Assembly: GCA_002482685.1 (NCBI GenBank)
Contig: DLGL01000056.1
Location: forward strand, 1-8,928
DNA from: Bacteriovoracaceae bacterium UBA7695
Lineage (GTDB): Bacteria > Bdellovibrionota > Bacteriovoracia > Bacteriovoracales > Bacteriovoracaceae
Direction: 5' to 3'
DNA length: 8,928 bases
Below the pieces are notes generated by a model. It worked only from the letters and a program-made list of their open reading frames with translations, had not been told where the DNA came from and searched no databases. This document shows, piece after piece, positions 1-6,649 of this stretch. The translations under genes and the position numbers were made by a program. The first letter of the stretch is position 1; every line of letters begins with the position of its first letter.

Positions 1-630
1 GTAGCCCACCTCGTTCGCCAAACGCGCAGCAGCGTTCTCATCCTCAACCTCGCCCTCGAAGCCGGGAATTACGAAGCAACCAGCATCCTTGGCGATCTTC
101 TTCGAGTTAATATTGTCGCCCATGGCGTTCATGGGTCCAGAAGAGGGGCCAATGAACGCGATGCCGGCAGCTTCGACCATGTCCACGAACTTGGCGTTCT
201 CAGAGAGGAAACCGTAACCGGGGTGAATACCCTAGTAAGAAGAAAAGGAAGAGGTTTCGATGAGTCGGAATGCTCCTATGAGGGTCGAAGGAAGTGTTTA
301 CCTCAGCGCCGGAACGCTTGGCCACCTCCAAGATGCGATCCATGCGCAGATAAGAGTCTTTGGAGGAAGCAGTACCAACGCAGTAAGCCTATAAGAGCAA
401 AAATGATTGAACCGGAGCGACAGATTGAGAATTTGACCGGTAGATAGATTTTCTGGCGAATTTTTCGGTACCTCGTCAGCCAGGCGAACGAAAAGAGATG
501 AGGCATCGGCATCAGAGTAGACGGCCACAGTCTTCACGCCAAGCTTGCGAGCAGTGCGAATGATACGACAGGCGATCTCACCACGGTTTGCGATGAGAAC
601 TTTTTTGAATTTCTTTGCAATGGGTTTCAT
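1..630 (-). CDS. accC: Biotin carboxylase N-terminus, bacterial accC start joined to intron-bearing eukaryotic PCCA-like gene (partial)
   Basis: Biotin carboxylase subunits use ATP and bicarbonate to carboxylate biotin on a carrier protein. Coding parts are 630-472, 388-302 and 231-1; joined, they give 159 residues that run off the window just before the ATP-grasp glycine-rich loop. The reading has the family's VLIANRGEIA (residues 11-20), LADEAYCVGTASSKDSYLRM across the first junction and SGAEGIHPGYGFLSEN across the second. Read without splicing, the frame loses homology after LADE and stops at 300-298. The ATG at 630 overlaps the accB stop (TAATG), a bacterial operon arrangement, and the first ten codons are AT-rich. 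From about 600 leftward codon use is G+C-richer (37 of the first 60 bases are G or C). AMGDNINSKKIAKDAG followed by IPGF resembles propionyl-CoA carboxylase alpha more than bacterial AccC or MCC alpha. I read this as a chimera: bacterial accC for the first codons, eukaryotic gene thereafter. The symbol applies only to the bacterial start. Confidence 0.85.
232..301 (-). other. Spliceosomal-type intron 2 (70 nt, phase 0)
   Basis: The minus strand reads GAG (304-302), then GTAAAC at the 5' end of the intron, and a long pyrimidine tract ending CTTCTTACTAG at 232, followed by GGT ATT CAC CCC. GTAAAC is close to the usual eukaryotic donor consensus GTAAGT. Splicing joins KRSGAE to GIHPGYGFLSEN, the conserved biotin carboxylase motif. 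Unspliced, the donor itself supplies an in-frame TAA for one frame (300-298). The length of 70 nt is again not divisible by three. Confidence 0.9.
389..471 (-). other. Spliceosomal-type intron 1 (83 nt, phase 0)
   Basis: On the minus strand the intron begins GTACCG directly after the codon GAG (474-472) and ends with a pyrimidine-rich tract TTTTTGCTCTTATAG before GCT (388-386). Its removal joins LADE to AYCVGTASSKD, the exact continuation expected in the biotin carboxylase family. The length is not a multiple of three, so reading through shifts the frame and destroys the homology. GT-AG borders, short length and lower G+C than its exons are typical of microbial eukaryotes. It has neither the size nor the ends of a group I or II intron. 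Confidence 0.88.
571..605 (-). other. Probable chimeric junction in accC
   Basis: This stretch encodes KK followed by VLIANRGEIA, the most conserved N-terminal motif of biotin carboxylases in all domains of life. To its right (codons 1-9 of accC and all of accB) the sequence is AT-rich and arranged as a bacterial operon. To its left codons become G+C-richer and introns appear. The exact switch point cannot be fixed by eye; the range given is an estimate from composition and motif conservation. Confidence 0.6.
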
Positions 631-1088
631 TAGTTTGGCTTGATTTTAAAAAGTGCCTGACCAAATTCCACCAGGCTCTCGTTATCAACACAGATTTCTA
701 CGATTTCACCGTTAATATCAGAATCAATTTCGTTCATGATCTTCATGGCTTCAAGAACGCAAAGTGCCTGACCGGCCTTAACTTTATCTCCAACCTTAGA
801 ATAGTTTGGCTTACCTGGACCTGGGGCTGCATAAAAAGTACCCACAAAAGGTGACTTGATTACATGTAGCCCAGCTTCTGGTGCTGCGGCTTTAGGGGCC
901 TGGAGCGGTTGAGCAGATGCTTGAGGCTGAAGAGCATGAGGAACAGGAGCTGAGTGGTGAACAACTGGAGCAACCGCGCCAGTTGAAAACCTAACTTCAA
1001 CTTTAAAGTCTTTCGCATCTACTTTTAGTTCAGCGACACCTTCATCTTTAGCAATTTTAACTATCTGTTTTAGAGTGTCTAAATTCAT
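630..1088 (-). CDS. accB: Biotin carboxyl carrier protein of acetyl-CoA carboxylase
   Basis: AccB carries the covalently bound biotin that shuttles the carboxyl group between biotin carboxylase (AccC) and the carboxyltransferase (AccAD) in the first step of fatty acid synthesis. The 152 residues match the usual length. Residues 1-35 form the N-terminal domain, about 36-72 an Ala/Pro-rich flexible linker, and 76-150 the biotinyl domain. The latter contains SPFVGTFYAAPGPGK, including the 'thumb' loop typical of true AccB, and EAMKIMNEI with the biotin acceptor Lys116. The canonical AMKM is AMKI here, a conservative change. The start lies 2 bases after the efp stop and the stop overlaps the accC ATG as TAATG, so translation is probably coupled. 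Its codon use matches the bacterial genes to the right. Confidence 0.97.
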   Translation of the reverse strand: MNLDTLKQIVKIAKDEGVAELKVDAKDFKVEVRFSTGAVAPVVHHSAPVPHALQPQASAQPLQAPKAAAPEAGLHVIKSPFVGTFYAAPGPGKPNYSKVGDKVKAGQALCVLEAMKIMNEIDSDINGEIVEICVDNESLVEFGQALFKIKPN

Positions 1089-1090
1089 TA

Positions 1091-1657
1091 TTAAACCTTG
1101 GCGCGTTCAAGATACTCGCCTGTGCGTGTATCAATTTTCAAAATTTCACCCTCTTTAATAAAGAGTGGAACGTTTACCTGAAGGCCGGTTTCAAGGATGG
1201 CTTTCTTCGTTCCGCCAGTGGCAGTATCGCCTTTCATTCCAGGATCAGTTTCAGTCACTTTCAGGTTAATGAAGTTTGGAAGCTCGATCGAGATCGGACG
1301 ACCATTGTAATAAAGGATATAAACACGGATGTTTTCTTGTAAGTAGAATTTGTTCTCGCCCACTTGATCATGAGAAAGGTGAACCATTTCAAACGTTGTC
1401 TGGTCCATAAAGTTATAACCATCGATATCCGAATAGTTATATTCCATTTCTTTCTCTTCCATGTCCGGCTTACCAACAGTTTCTACGCCAGCTTTGAAAG
1501 TTCTTTCAATAGTCTGGTTAGTTTCAAGGTTACGGATACGAGTACGTACGAATGCAGAACCTTTACCTGGGTTTACGTGTTGGAAATCCACGATGATCCA
1601 AGGTTTGCCTTCAATCTCGATCTTTAAGCCTTTTCTGAAATCTGTTGTTTGGTACAT
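1091..1657 (-). CDS. efp: Translation elongation factor P
   Basis: EF-P binds between the P and E sites of the ribosome and relieves stalling at consecutive prolines. The 188 residues are full length for the family: domain I (about 1-64, KOW-like) and two OB-fold domains (about 65-128 and 129-188). The domain I loop reads HVNPGKGSAF, with Lys32 at the position that is beta-lysylated by EpmA in gammaproteobacteria (Lys34 in E. coli). Whether it is modified here cannot be told from this window. The C-terminal signature KGDTATGGTKKAILETG and TRTGEYLERA is intact. The ATG is preceded at 7 bases by AGGGGAAG, which overlaps the aroQ stop codon. The gene lies 13 bases after aroQ and 2 bases before accB, in the same apparent transcript. 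Confidence 0.98.
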   Translation of the reverse strand: MYQTTDFRKGLKIEIEGKPWIIVDFQHVNPGKGSAFVRTRIRNLETNQTIERTFKAGVETVGKPDMEEKEMEYNYSDIDGYNFMDQTTFEMVHLSHDQVGENKFYLQENIRVYILYYNGRPISIELPNFINLKVTETDPGMKGDTATGGTKKAILETGLQVNVPLFIKEGEILKIDTRTGEYLERAKV

Positions 1658-1664
1658 AGAAAAA

Positions 1665-1672
1665 CTTCCCCT
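1665..1672 (-). promoter_or_regulatory. Ribosome binding site of efp
   Basis: AGGGGAAG on the minus strand ends 7 bases before the efp ATG and overlaps the TAG stop of aroQ. It is the strongest Shine-Dalgarno match noted in the operon, in keeping with efp being a highly expressed gene. Confidence 0.75.
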
Positions 1673-2099
1673 AAAATGTGAGCTGCGAGTGTATCGCGAT
1701 GTAATATGACTGTCTTCCGAGCCCGCTCATTATGGCCGTCGCAGCTTTTGCCGTCAACAGAGTATGACGGAACTCTTCCCTCTTGTAGACCTGACTTAAG
1801 TGAACTTCAATTACTGGAATTTTAAGGATTTTCAGAGCGTCATGAAGGGCCACACTTGTATGGGCGTAGCCACCTGGATTGATAATGAGAGCGTCATAAT
1901 TCTCTGAATGGGCCTTTTGTATTCTCGAGACGAGCTCACCTTCAAGATTGGATTGGTACCAATCTAAATGGGCCAATCCAGATATTTTAGATTCCGTCCA
2001 TGTACGTAGATCATCCAGTGTTTCAGTTCCATAAACTTCTGGTTCACGAGTACCCAGCATATTTAAGTTGGGTCCATTGATGATCAACATCTTTTTCAT
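1671..2099 (-). CDS. aroQ: 3-dehydroquinate dehydratase, type II
   Basis: This enzyme dehydrates 3-dehydroquinate to 3-dehydroshikimate, the third step of the shikimate pathway, as a dodecamer in the cytoplasm. The 142 residues match the type II family. The lid region NGPNLNMLGTREPEVYG carries the active-site Arg18 and catalytic Tyr23. INPGGYAHTSVALHDAL supplies Asn74 and His80, and VIEVHLS supplies Glu98, catalytic His100 and Ser102. REEFRHTLL and GLGRQSYYIAI close the family pattern. One deviation is SQ where the family usually has SN after the catalytic histidine. The gene starts 6 bases after the TPR gene stop with no strong ribosome binding site, suggesting coupling; Met4 is an alternative start. 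It appears unrelated to pili and probably shares the transcript only. Confidence 0.96.
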   Translation of the reverse strand: MKKMLIINGPNLNMLGTREPEVYGTETLDDLRTWTESKISGLAHLDWYQSNLEGELVSRIQKAHSENYDALIINPGGYAHTSVALHDALKILKIPVIEVHLSQVYKREEFRHTLLTAKAATAIMSGLGRQSYYIAIHSQLTF

Positions 2100-2105
2100 A
2101 TTTTT

Positions 2106-3143
2106 CTACTGTTGTTGGAGTGAGCGTTCTTTGATGGCATTCAGAAAATTGTCGAAAGTTTTTTCAAGCTTAATTTCTTTAGGCGACTTTGCTTTAACTT
2201 GATTTTCAATAATTGAAATCAATTCTTCATGGCCATCTTGTTCGGTTGCTCGTTTAACTTCTGGCCTAGAACTCTGATTCAGTTCTAAAACTTGGGCGAG
2301 TTTTTTTTGAGAAGCCGTATCTTGAGGATTGAGTTCGAGAATTTTGTTAAGAAGTTCGATGGCCTTGTCGTAATACTGTTGAGCACAGTACAAATCAATA
2401 AGTGTATGTGATACAATAGGAGCATCAGAGTGAGCCTGGACAGTTTGCGAATCCTCAACATCACCAAATTCTTCAAATTCATCAGCATAAAAGTCGTCTT
2501 CCAGGCTTCGGGAAATAATTGTCTCTTCCTGAAGGATGGGATGCAGGTTAGAGCCAGGTTTTTGCATTACCCACTCAGCATCATTCTTTTCGATCTCTAC
2601 ATTTGCAGGGGACTGATTAAAATCAACTTGCACCCAATCATCATCAAGACCTTGAGCAACGGGAAGATTTTCCATTTCCGGAGCTTTTATTAACTGCTCA
2701 AGACTTAACTTTTTATGGCCCACCATTAAGTCATCTTCGAGCTTTTTAACCTGATCGGTGAAAAACTTATCTCGGGGATTCATAAAAAGGAGGTACTTAT
2801 ATGTGTCTAAGGCTTCTTCGAGATTTCCAAGGTTCATGCATGCTTGGGCAAAAACCTTTTGCAAAGAGATGTTATCAGCATTCTGAGCAACAATAGGTCT
2901 CAATGTATTATAGGTAAGTTCAAACTTGCCCTGGTCAAAATAACAATGCGCTAGAACAATATATCCCAGGGTGTAGTTGGGGTGATTTCTTATCCCCTCT
3001 TTCAAAATTTTAAATGAATCATCCAACATTCCCAGTTTTCGAAAAGCTTCCGCTAAAGGTGCAAACACCTTTGAGCGGGGATTCTTTTTGTACATGGTGA
3101 AATATTTTGCCAATACGGCGGATTGATTTTTTTTCCCTAACAC
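2106..3143 (-). CDS. TPR-repeat protein of the pil operon, function unknown
   Basis: The 345-residue protein has no signal peptide or membrane segment and is probably cytoplasmic. About three tetratricopeptide-type helical repeats lie at residues 23-124 (for example MNLGNLEEALDTYKYLLFMN) and a clearer one at about 245-278 (YDKAIELLNKILELNPQD). They are separated by an acidic, probably disordered linker at 155-242 (LEDDFYADEFEEFGDVED). The C-terminus is charged and Gln-rich. The start is GTG at 3143, chosen because AGGA lies 6 bases upstream and the nearby ATG at 3150 is in another frame; Met17 is the next in-frame ATG. It lies 18 bases after pilQ, so a role in pilus assembly or regulation as a protein-protein adaptor is plausible. 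Sequence alone does not prove it, and I recognise no named family beyond TPR. Confidence 0.88.
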   Translation of the reverse strand: MLGKKNQSAVLAKYFTMYKKNPRSKVFAPLAEAFRKLGMLDDSFKILKEGIRNHPNYTLGYIVLAHCYFDQGKFELTYNTLRPIVAQNADNISLQKVFAQACMNLGNLEEALDTYKYLLFMNPRDKFFTDQVKKLEDDLMVGHKKLSLEQLIKAPEMENLPVAQGLDDDWVQVDFNQSPANVEIEKNDAEWVMQKPGSNLHPILQEETIISRSLEDDFYADEFEEFGDVEDSQTVQAHSDAPIVSHTLIDLYCAQQYYDKAIELLNKILELNPQDTASQKKLAQVLELNQSSRPEVKRATEQDGHEELISIIENQVKAKSPKEIKLEKTFDNFLNAIKERSLQQQ

Positions 3144-3149
3144 GGGTCA

Positions 3150-3153
3150 TCCT
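3150..3153 (-). promoter_or_regulatory. Ribosome binding site fixing the GTG start of the TPR gene
   Basis: AGGA in the context GGCAGGA lies 6 bases before GTG (3143-3141), the best-placed start for the TPR frame. Confidence 0.6.
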
Positions 3154-3161
3154 GCCTTAGT

Positions 3162-4958
3162 TTAAAGAGGATTTTTGTCAGATGGTCTGGCGGCTCTCTC
3201 TGAAAGACCGGCCTGATCCTGATTTAGAATCCGAGGAGTCATAAAAATGATCATCTCTTTTTTGTTGGTTACATTTGACTTAGGAGTCCTGAACAACCAA
3301 CCGATTAGTGGAAGATCTTTTAAAAATGGTATACCACTGATGGTGTCCAATGAGTCAGTTTGGTAAAGACCACCGATAACAACCGTTGAACCGTTATCAA
3401 CCAGAACACTGGTGGTAACATTTCTTCTGTTCATGTTTGGTGGGGCATCATTACTTGGGCGGGCGTTAAACGAGGATTTACTAAGAGAAATCTGCATAGA
3501 GATCGCACCGTCGTTTGTCACCTGAGGTGTTACAGTAAGAGTCAAATCTGCTGAGATGTTTTGAAAGGTCGCTAGGGCAGGTGCTGTAGTAGTGGCAACT
3601 TGCTGAACACGGAAACTTGTTTGTTCTGAACTCGTAATAGTCGCCGGCTTTTTATTCTGGGCCACTACTCTCGGAGTCGAGATAACACGGCCTTTAGATT
3701 CTGTTTCCATAAGTTGAAGTCGAAAATCAAGCCCTACAAGCCGTTTATAAATACCGATTGTTGCACCAAGGGCAGGAGCCCCTGCTGTACTGAATGAAAA
3801 TCCCGGGCCTTCAGGTAAAGCTGATGAATCCTTGACTGGGTCATAACCAAATCGTAAACCCTGCTCCAGACCAATTTTTTTCTCGTAGGTATCGTTAACT
3901 TCAATAATCTTCGCTTCAATAAGAACCTGAGGAGTTTGAGTATCCAGAGTCTCAATAATCTTTTTAATTCTGTCGATTGAATCAACCGTATCTTTTACAA
4001 TTAAACTATTAGTTCTTTCGTCAGTTTGCATTGAGGCACGTTTTTCAGTGAGGTAGTCTTTTATAATTTTAGAAATGTCTGCAAGAGTGGCGTAATTGAT
4101 AAGAAACACTCGAGTAACAAGGGGTTCAAGATCGGCTTTGAGAGCTTCATTCTTTACCTGATCTTCTCTTTCCTTAGCTGCCTGAGCAACAGTCTTCATA
4201 ATCAGGATGTTGGCATTTTTATCTGCTACAAGTTTAGAGAGATTCATGATTGTATCAAGTGCCTGATCCCAAGGGACATTCGTCAGAGTCAGAGTTAAGG
4301 GAGGAGATTTTACAACTTCCTGGTCAATTATTATGTTGAAGCCAGAGGTATCTGCAATCATGTTCAGAAGATCTGGAACACTGATATCTTTAACATTTAT
4401 GGAAATGCGCTTACCAATGTATTTCTTTGGTCCAGACATCGTAAGGTTACTGAGGATATCTTCAATACTATTAGATTTTGGGATATTAAGCCCTATTGAA
4501 TCTTCTACCGATTTACTTCCACCAAGTGTCGTATCATCGTTGCTGCGAAGTTTTCCTTTAGAGAAAACGCCAAAGCGGTTTTCAATATTAAGGACGATCT
4601 TGTTGTCATTGGATTCGAGGACAGAACGGACGTTATCTCGTAGTTGAATGGCAAATCGGATATCGTTGGTCGAACCTGGTTTTTTATATCCTGAAATGTA
4701 GACCGTGCTTCCTGGAAATTCCGAAGTATCGATTCCTCTAAGAAGCTTAGGAGAAATTTTGACATTTTTTAAATCAAGGATGATTTGCTTATCTTCAGTA
4801 ACATGAAATCTTTCTGCAAAAAGATTTTTATCAGCCTCAATAATAAGCTTACTAACTTCGCCTTCCTGGACAAAATTCACATTTTTAATCTCTTGAGCAA
4901 AAACCCCAAAAGACATTATCAGCGTAAATAGAAAAAATCCTTTCTTCATATAACTCAT
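3162..4958 (-). CDS. pilQ: Type IV pilus outer-membrane secretin PilQ
   Basis: PilQ forms the outer-membrane ring through which the pilus is extended and retracted. The 598-residue product starts with a signal peptide (residues 1-21, MKKGFFLFTLIMSFGVFA, likely cleaved before QE). A single AMIN peptidoglycan-binding domain follows at about 25-127, then a linker at 130-180, the N0/STN domain at 183-255 and an N1 domain at 282-345. The secretin core at about 346-578 includes VPWDQALD just before it, RVISTPRV, TPQVTNDG and the C-terminal signature GGLYQT...GIPFLKDLPLIGWLF...KKEMIIFMTPRIL. A 20-residue tail follows. It is somewhat shorter than many PilQs, which often carry two or more AMIN domains. 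ATG at 4958 lies 11 bases after pilP; Met4 is an equally possible start and neither has a strong ribosome binding site. Partners are PilP (next to it) and probably a pilotin encoded elsewhere. Confidence 0.97.
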   Translation of the reverse strand: MSYMKKGFFLFTLIMSFGVFAQEIKNVNFVQEGEVSKLIIEADKNLFAERFHVTEDKQIILDLKNVKISPKLLRGIDTSEFPGSTVYISGYKKPGSTNDIRFAIQLRDNVRSVLESNDNKIVLNIENRFGVFSKGKLRSNDDTTLGGSKSVEDSIGLNIPKSNSIEDILSNLTMSGPKKYIGKRISINVKDISVPDLLNMIADTSGFNIIIDQEVVKSPPLTLTLTNVPWDQALDTIMNLSKLVADKNANILIMKTVAQAAKEREDQVKNEALKADLEPLVTRVFLINYATLADISKIIKDYLTEKRASMQTDERTNSLIVKDTVDSIDRIKKIIETLDTQTPQVLIEAKIIEVNDTYEKKIGLEQGLRFGYDPVKDSSALPEGPGFSFSTAGAPALGATIGIYKRLVGLDFRLQLMETESKGRVISTPRVVAQNKKPATITSSEQTSFRVQQVATTTAPALATFQNISADLTLTVTPQVTNDGAISMQISLSKSSFNARPSNDAPPNMNRRNVTTSVLVDNGSTVVIGGLYQTDSLDTISGIPFLKDLPLIGWLFRTPKSNVTNKKEMIIFMTPRILNQDQAGLSERAARPSDKNPL

Positions 4959-4969
4959 ATTGTAATAGA

Positions 4970-5431
4970 TTATTTCGAAATTGGTATAACAGTTTCTAAG
5001 TACTCTTCCTGACCATACACGTTAGTTATTTTTTCCACGAGAATAATACCGCCGGGAAGAATACCCTTTAATTCAGCTCCATCTTCGCCAATCTTCATTC
5101 CCTCTTTTAAAATAATTACTCCCTCGCTCTTTCCAGAAGAAATCATCGCTCGTCTTTCTCTGCCGATAAGAACGCCAACGACTCTTATGTCTTCAATACT
5201 ACTGAGAGAAGTCTCCTCAATGTTTGTATATTGGCCTTTGCCTGACATAGTGAAGCCGGATTTTTCTTTGGACTTGTCCGATTTCATGACGGGTGCCTTA
5301 AAAGGATCTCTGAGCTCGAATGGTTTTTCAATTTTACTTTTATCACGAAAAAAATTGGCAAGCGGATCCACAGGGGCAGACAGTGCCCCGATAGAAATAA
5401 AAAAAGATAATGTGATAAATATAACTTTCAT
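4970..5431 (-). CDS. pilP: Type IV pilus assembly protein PilP
   Basis: PilP connects the inner-membrane PilN-PilO complex with the N0/N1 domains of PilQ in the periplasm. The 153 residues comprise a hydrophobic export segment (1-19), an unstructured stretch with the family's LRDPFKAP motif (40-47), a Ser/Lys-rich linker, and a beta-domain at about 77-150 (IEDIRVVGVLIGRERRAMI, EGMKIGEDG, and the C-terminal YLETVIPI). Well-known PilP proteins are lipoproteins with a cysteine at the end of the signal; here there is no cysteine anywhere in the protein. Proline follows the best signal peptidase I site (LSA-P), so it may stay anchored by an uncleaved signal. The gene lies 9 bases after pilO with AAGAG close before the ATG. 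Confidence 0.93.
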   Translation of the reverse strand: MKVIFITLSFFISIGALSAPVDPLANFFRDKSKIEKPFELRDPFKAPVMKSDKSKEKSGFTMSGKGQYTNIEETSLSSIEDIRVVGVLIGRERRAMISSGKSEGVIILKEGMKIGEDGAELKGILPGGIILVEKITNVYGQEEYLETVIPISK

Positions 5432-5440
5432 TGTTTTCTC

Positions 5441-6058
5441 TTAAGGTTTTGTTGGTGCCGGTGGATCAAAGCCACGATCAACCTTAAAAGATGGGTTGTA
5501 TCGAAATGCCTCAATAACCGCATCACCAGTTACTAATTGAAAACGGCCTTTTTGATCTTTATCAGAGTTGGTCAATTTAAGACTTTTTACGTTATAAATT
5601 CTGTCCGCATTACCAATTCGTTCAAAGAAAACTAAAAACTGCAGATAAGTTCCCCGGGCTTTCATTGTGTAAGGCTTTGAGATGAAATAATTATTTGTAT
5701 TCTCAGTACCGGGTACAATATTAGGATCTTTAATATTTAGAGTGGAAATCTCAGCATTGATAAAGGTGAGGATTTGGTTATCATTAATTTCAGCTGGAAG
5801 TTTACGTTGGGCATCTTCAATATTTTTTGCTGCTTCCTCAACCCTGGTCTTCGATTCCTCAGCTTTTTTAACAAATTCTTGGATTTCTTTAACTTTTTTC
5901 TGATTAATCTGAATTTCCGCCTCAACAGGAGCGAATTGATCGGTGAGTTCTTTCATTTTGAGATTGTGATCATCCCAAAGGATAAAACCCGAATAGGCAG
6001 CGTAAGCCAGCATAAGCCAATGAACTTTTGAAATGATATTATTTACTAAATCTTTCAT
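5441..6058 (-). CDS. pilO: Type IV pilus inner-membrane alignment protein PilO
   Basis: PilO pairs with PilN as a bitopic inner-membrane protein that sets the spacing of the alignment complex. The 205 residues show a short cytoplasmic N-terminus, one membrane helix (about 12-28), a periplasmic coiled coil (about 31-90, rich in K/E heptads) and a ferredoxin-like domain (about 95-190; PYTMKARGTYLQFLVFFERIGN is the characteristic strand-helix of the family). The Pro-rich tail DPPAPTKP is unusual but short. Its ATG overlaps the pilN stop as TAATG, and GGAAGG lies 8 bases upstream, inside the end of pilN. Confidence 0.94.
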   Translation of the reverse strand: MKDLVNNIISKVHWLMLAYAAYSGFILWDDHNLKMKELTDQFAPVEAEIQINQKKVKEIQEFVKKAEESKTRVEEAAKNIEDAQRKLPAEINDNQILTFINAEISTLNIKDPNIVPGTENTNNYFISKPYTMKARGTYLQFLVFFERIGNADRIYNVKSLKLTNSDKDQKGRFQLVTGDAVIEAFRYNPSFKVDRGFDPPAPTKP

Positions 6059-6648
6059 TATTCGAACCTTCCAATTCCAAACTGAATCTCAAAACTTTCG
6101 ATTCGTTTTTTATCAGACTCCCGAACTGTGCTGGTAGTACCTTTAATGTTTGCTTCTTTGATGAAAATCGATGACCGCAGGTTGTTTACAAAATTTCCTA
6201 CGCTTGTGTAATTCAGGGCTTCACCTTTAATTAACATCGTATCGTTTTCTATGGTTAATTCTTTGATCCATAGATCTGCAGGCATATTTTTAGCGATATA
6301 GAGTAAAAGGTTTGATGGGTTACGTTTTAAAGAAATCGCTTGTTTAACAGCAGTTAGTTTTTTGGCCAGATTTTCTTCCTGGGCCTTTAATTCTCTAATT
6401 TGTTTTTCAAGAGTTGCAGATTGAGCTATTTTTCTTTTTAACGAACTTAACTGAGATTGAAGCTGAGAAAACTCAGCGGTCTTATCGGCAAACTCCTGTT
6501 CAAAAACAGGGGCAAGAAAAAAATCGGGAAGATAAATAACAACCATCGCTAGTAAAACAGCTTTAAACTTTAGTTTGGTAAAATCAAACCCTCCCAGGTT
6601 TGACATATCCATCTGTTTTTGGGTGGCGGTGAGGTTAATCTTAATCAT
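6058..6648 (-). CDS. pilN: Type IV pilus inner-membrane assembly protein PilN
   Basis: PilN binds PilM in the cytoplasm through its N-terminal peptide and PilO in the periplasm. The 196 residues start MIKINL, the conserved core of the PilM-binding motif, though the usual continuation (INLLP plus a basic residue) is replaced by INLTATQKQ. A membrane helix lies at about 29-47, a coiled coil at about 50-105, and a ferredoxin-like periplasmic domain at about 108-190 (LLLYIAKNMPADLWIKELTI is typical). Only one base separates it from pilM, and AGGAAG lies inside the end of pilM about 11 bases before the ATG. Confidence 0.94.
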   Translation of the reverse strand: MIKINLTATQKQMDMSNLGGFDFTKLKFKAVLLAMVVIYLPDFFLAPVFEQEFADKTAEFSQLQSQLSSLKRKIAQSATLEKQIRELKAQEENLAKKLTAVKQAISLKRNPSNLLLYIAKNMPADLWIKELTIENDTMLIKGEALNYTSVGNFVNNLRSSIFIKEANIKGTTSTVRESDKKRIESFEIQFGIGRFE

Positions 6649-6649
6649 A

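Noticed and set aside
223..447. Plus-strand coding frame over the left end
   Set aside because: It lies antisense to the introns and exon 2 of the carboxylase, has an Arg/Pro-rich composition and no recognisable domain.
298..630. A 110-residue protein with a novel C-terminus following the biotin carboxylase start
   Set aside because: The part after LADE is translated intron 1 and an out-of-frame exon 2; homology resumes perfectly when GT-AG introns are removed.
1..630. accC as a frameshifted bacterial pseudogene
   Set aside because: Frameshifts would not insert 83 and 70 bases with intron borders and leave intact motifs on both sides; G+C content also changes.
4333..4647. Plus-strand frames inside pilQ, efp and pilO
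   Set aside because: All are antisense shadows of well-supported conserved genes, with no ribosome binding site or recognisable protein family.
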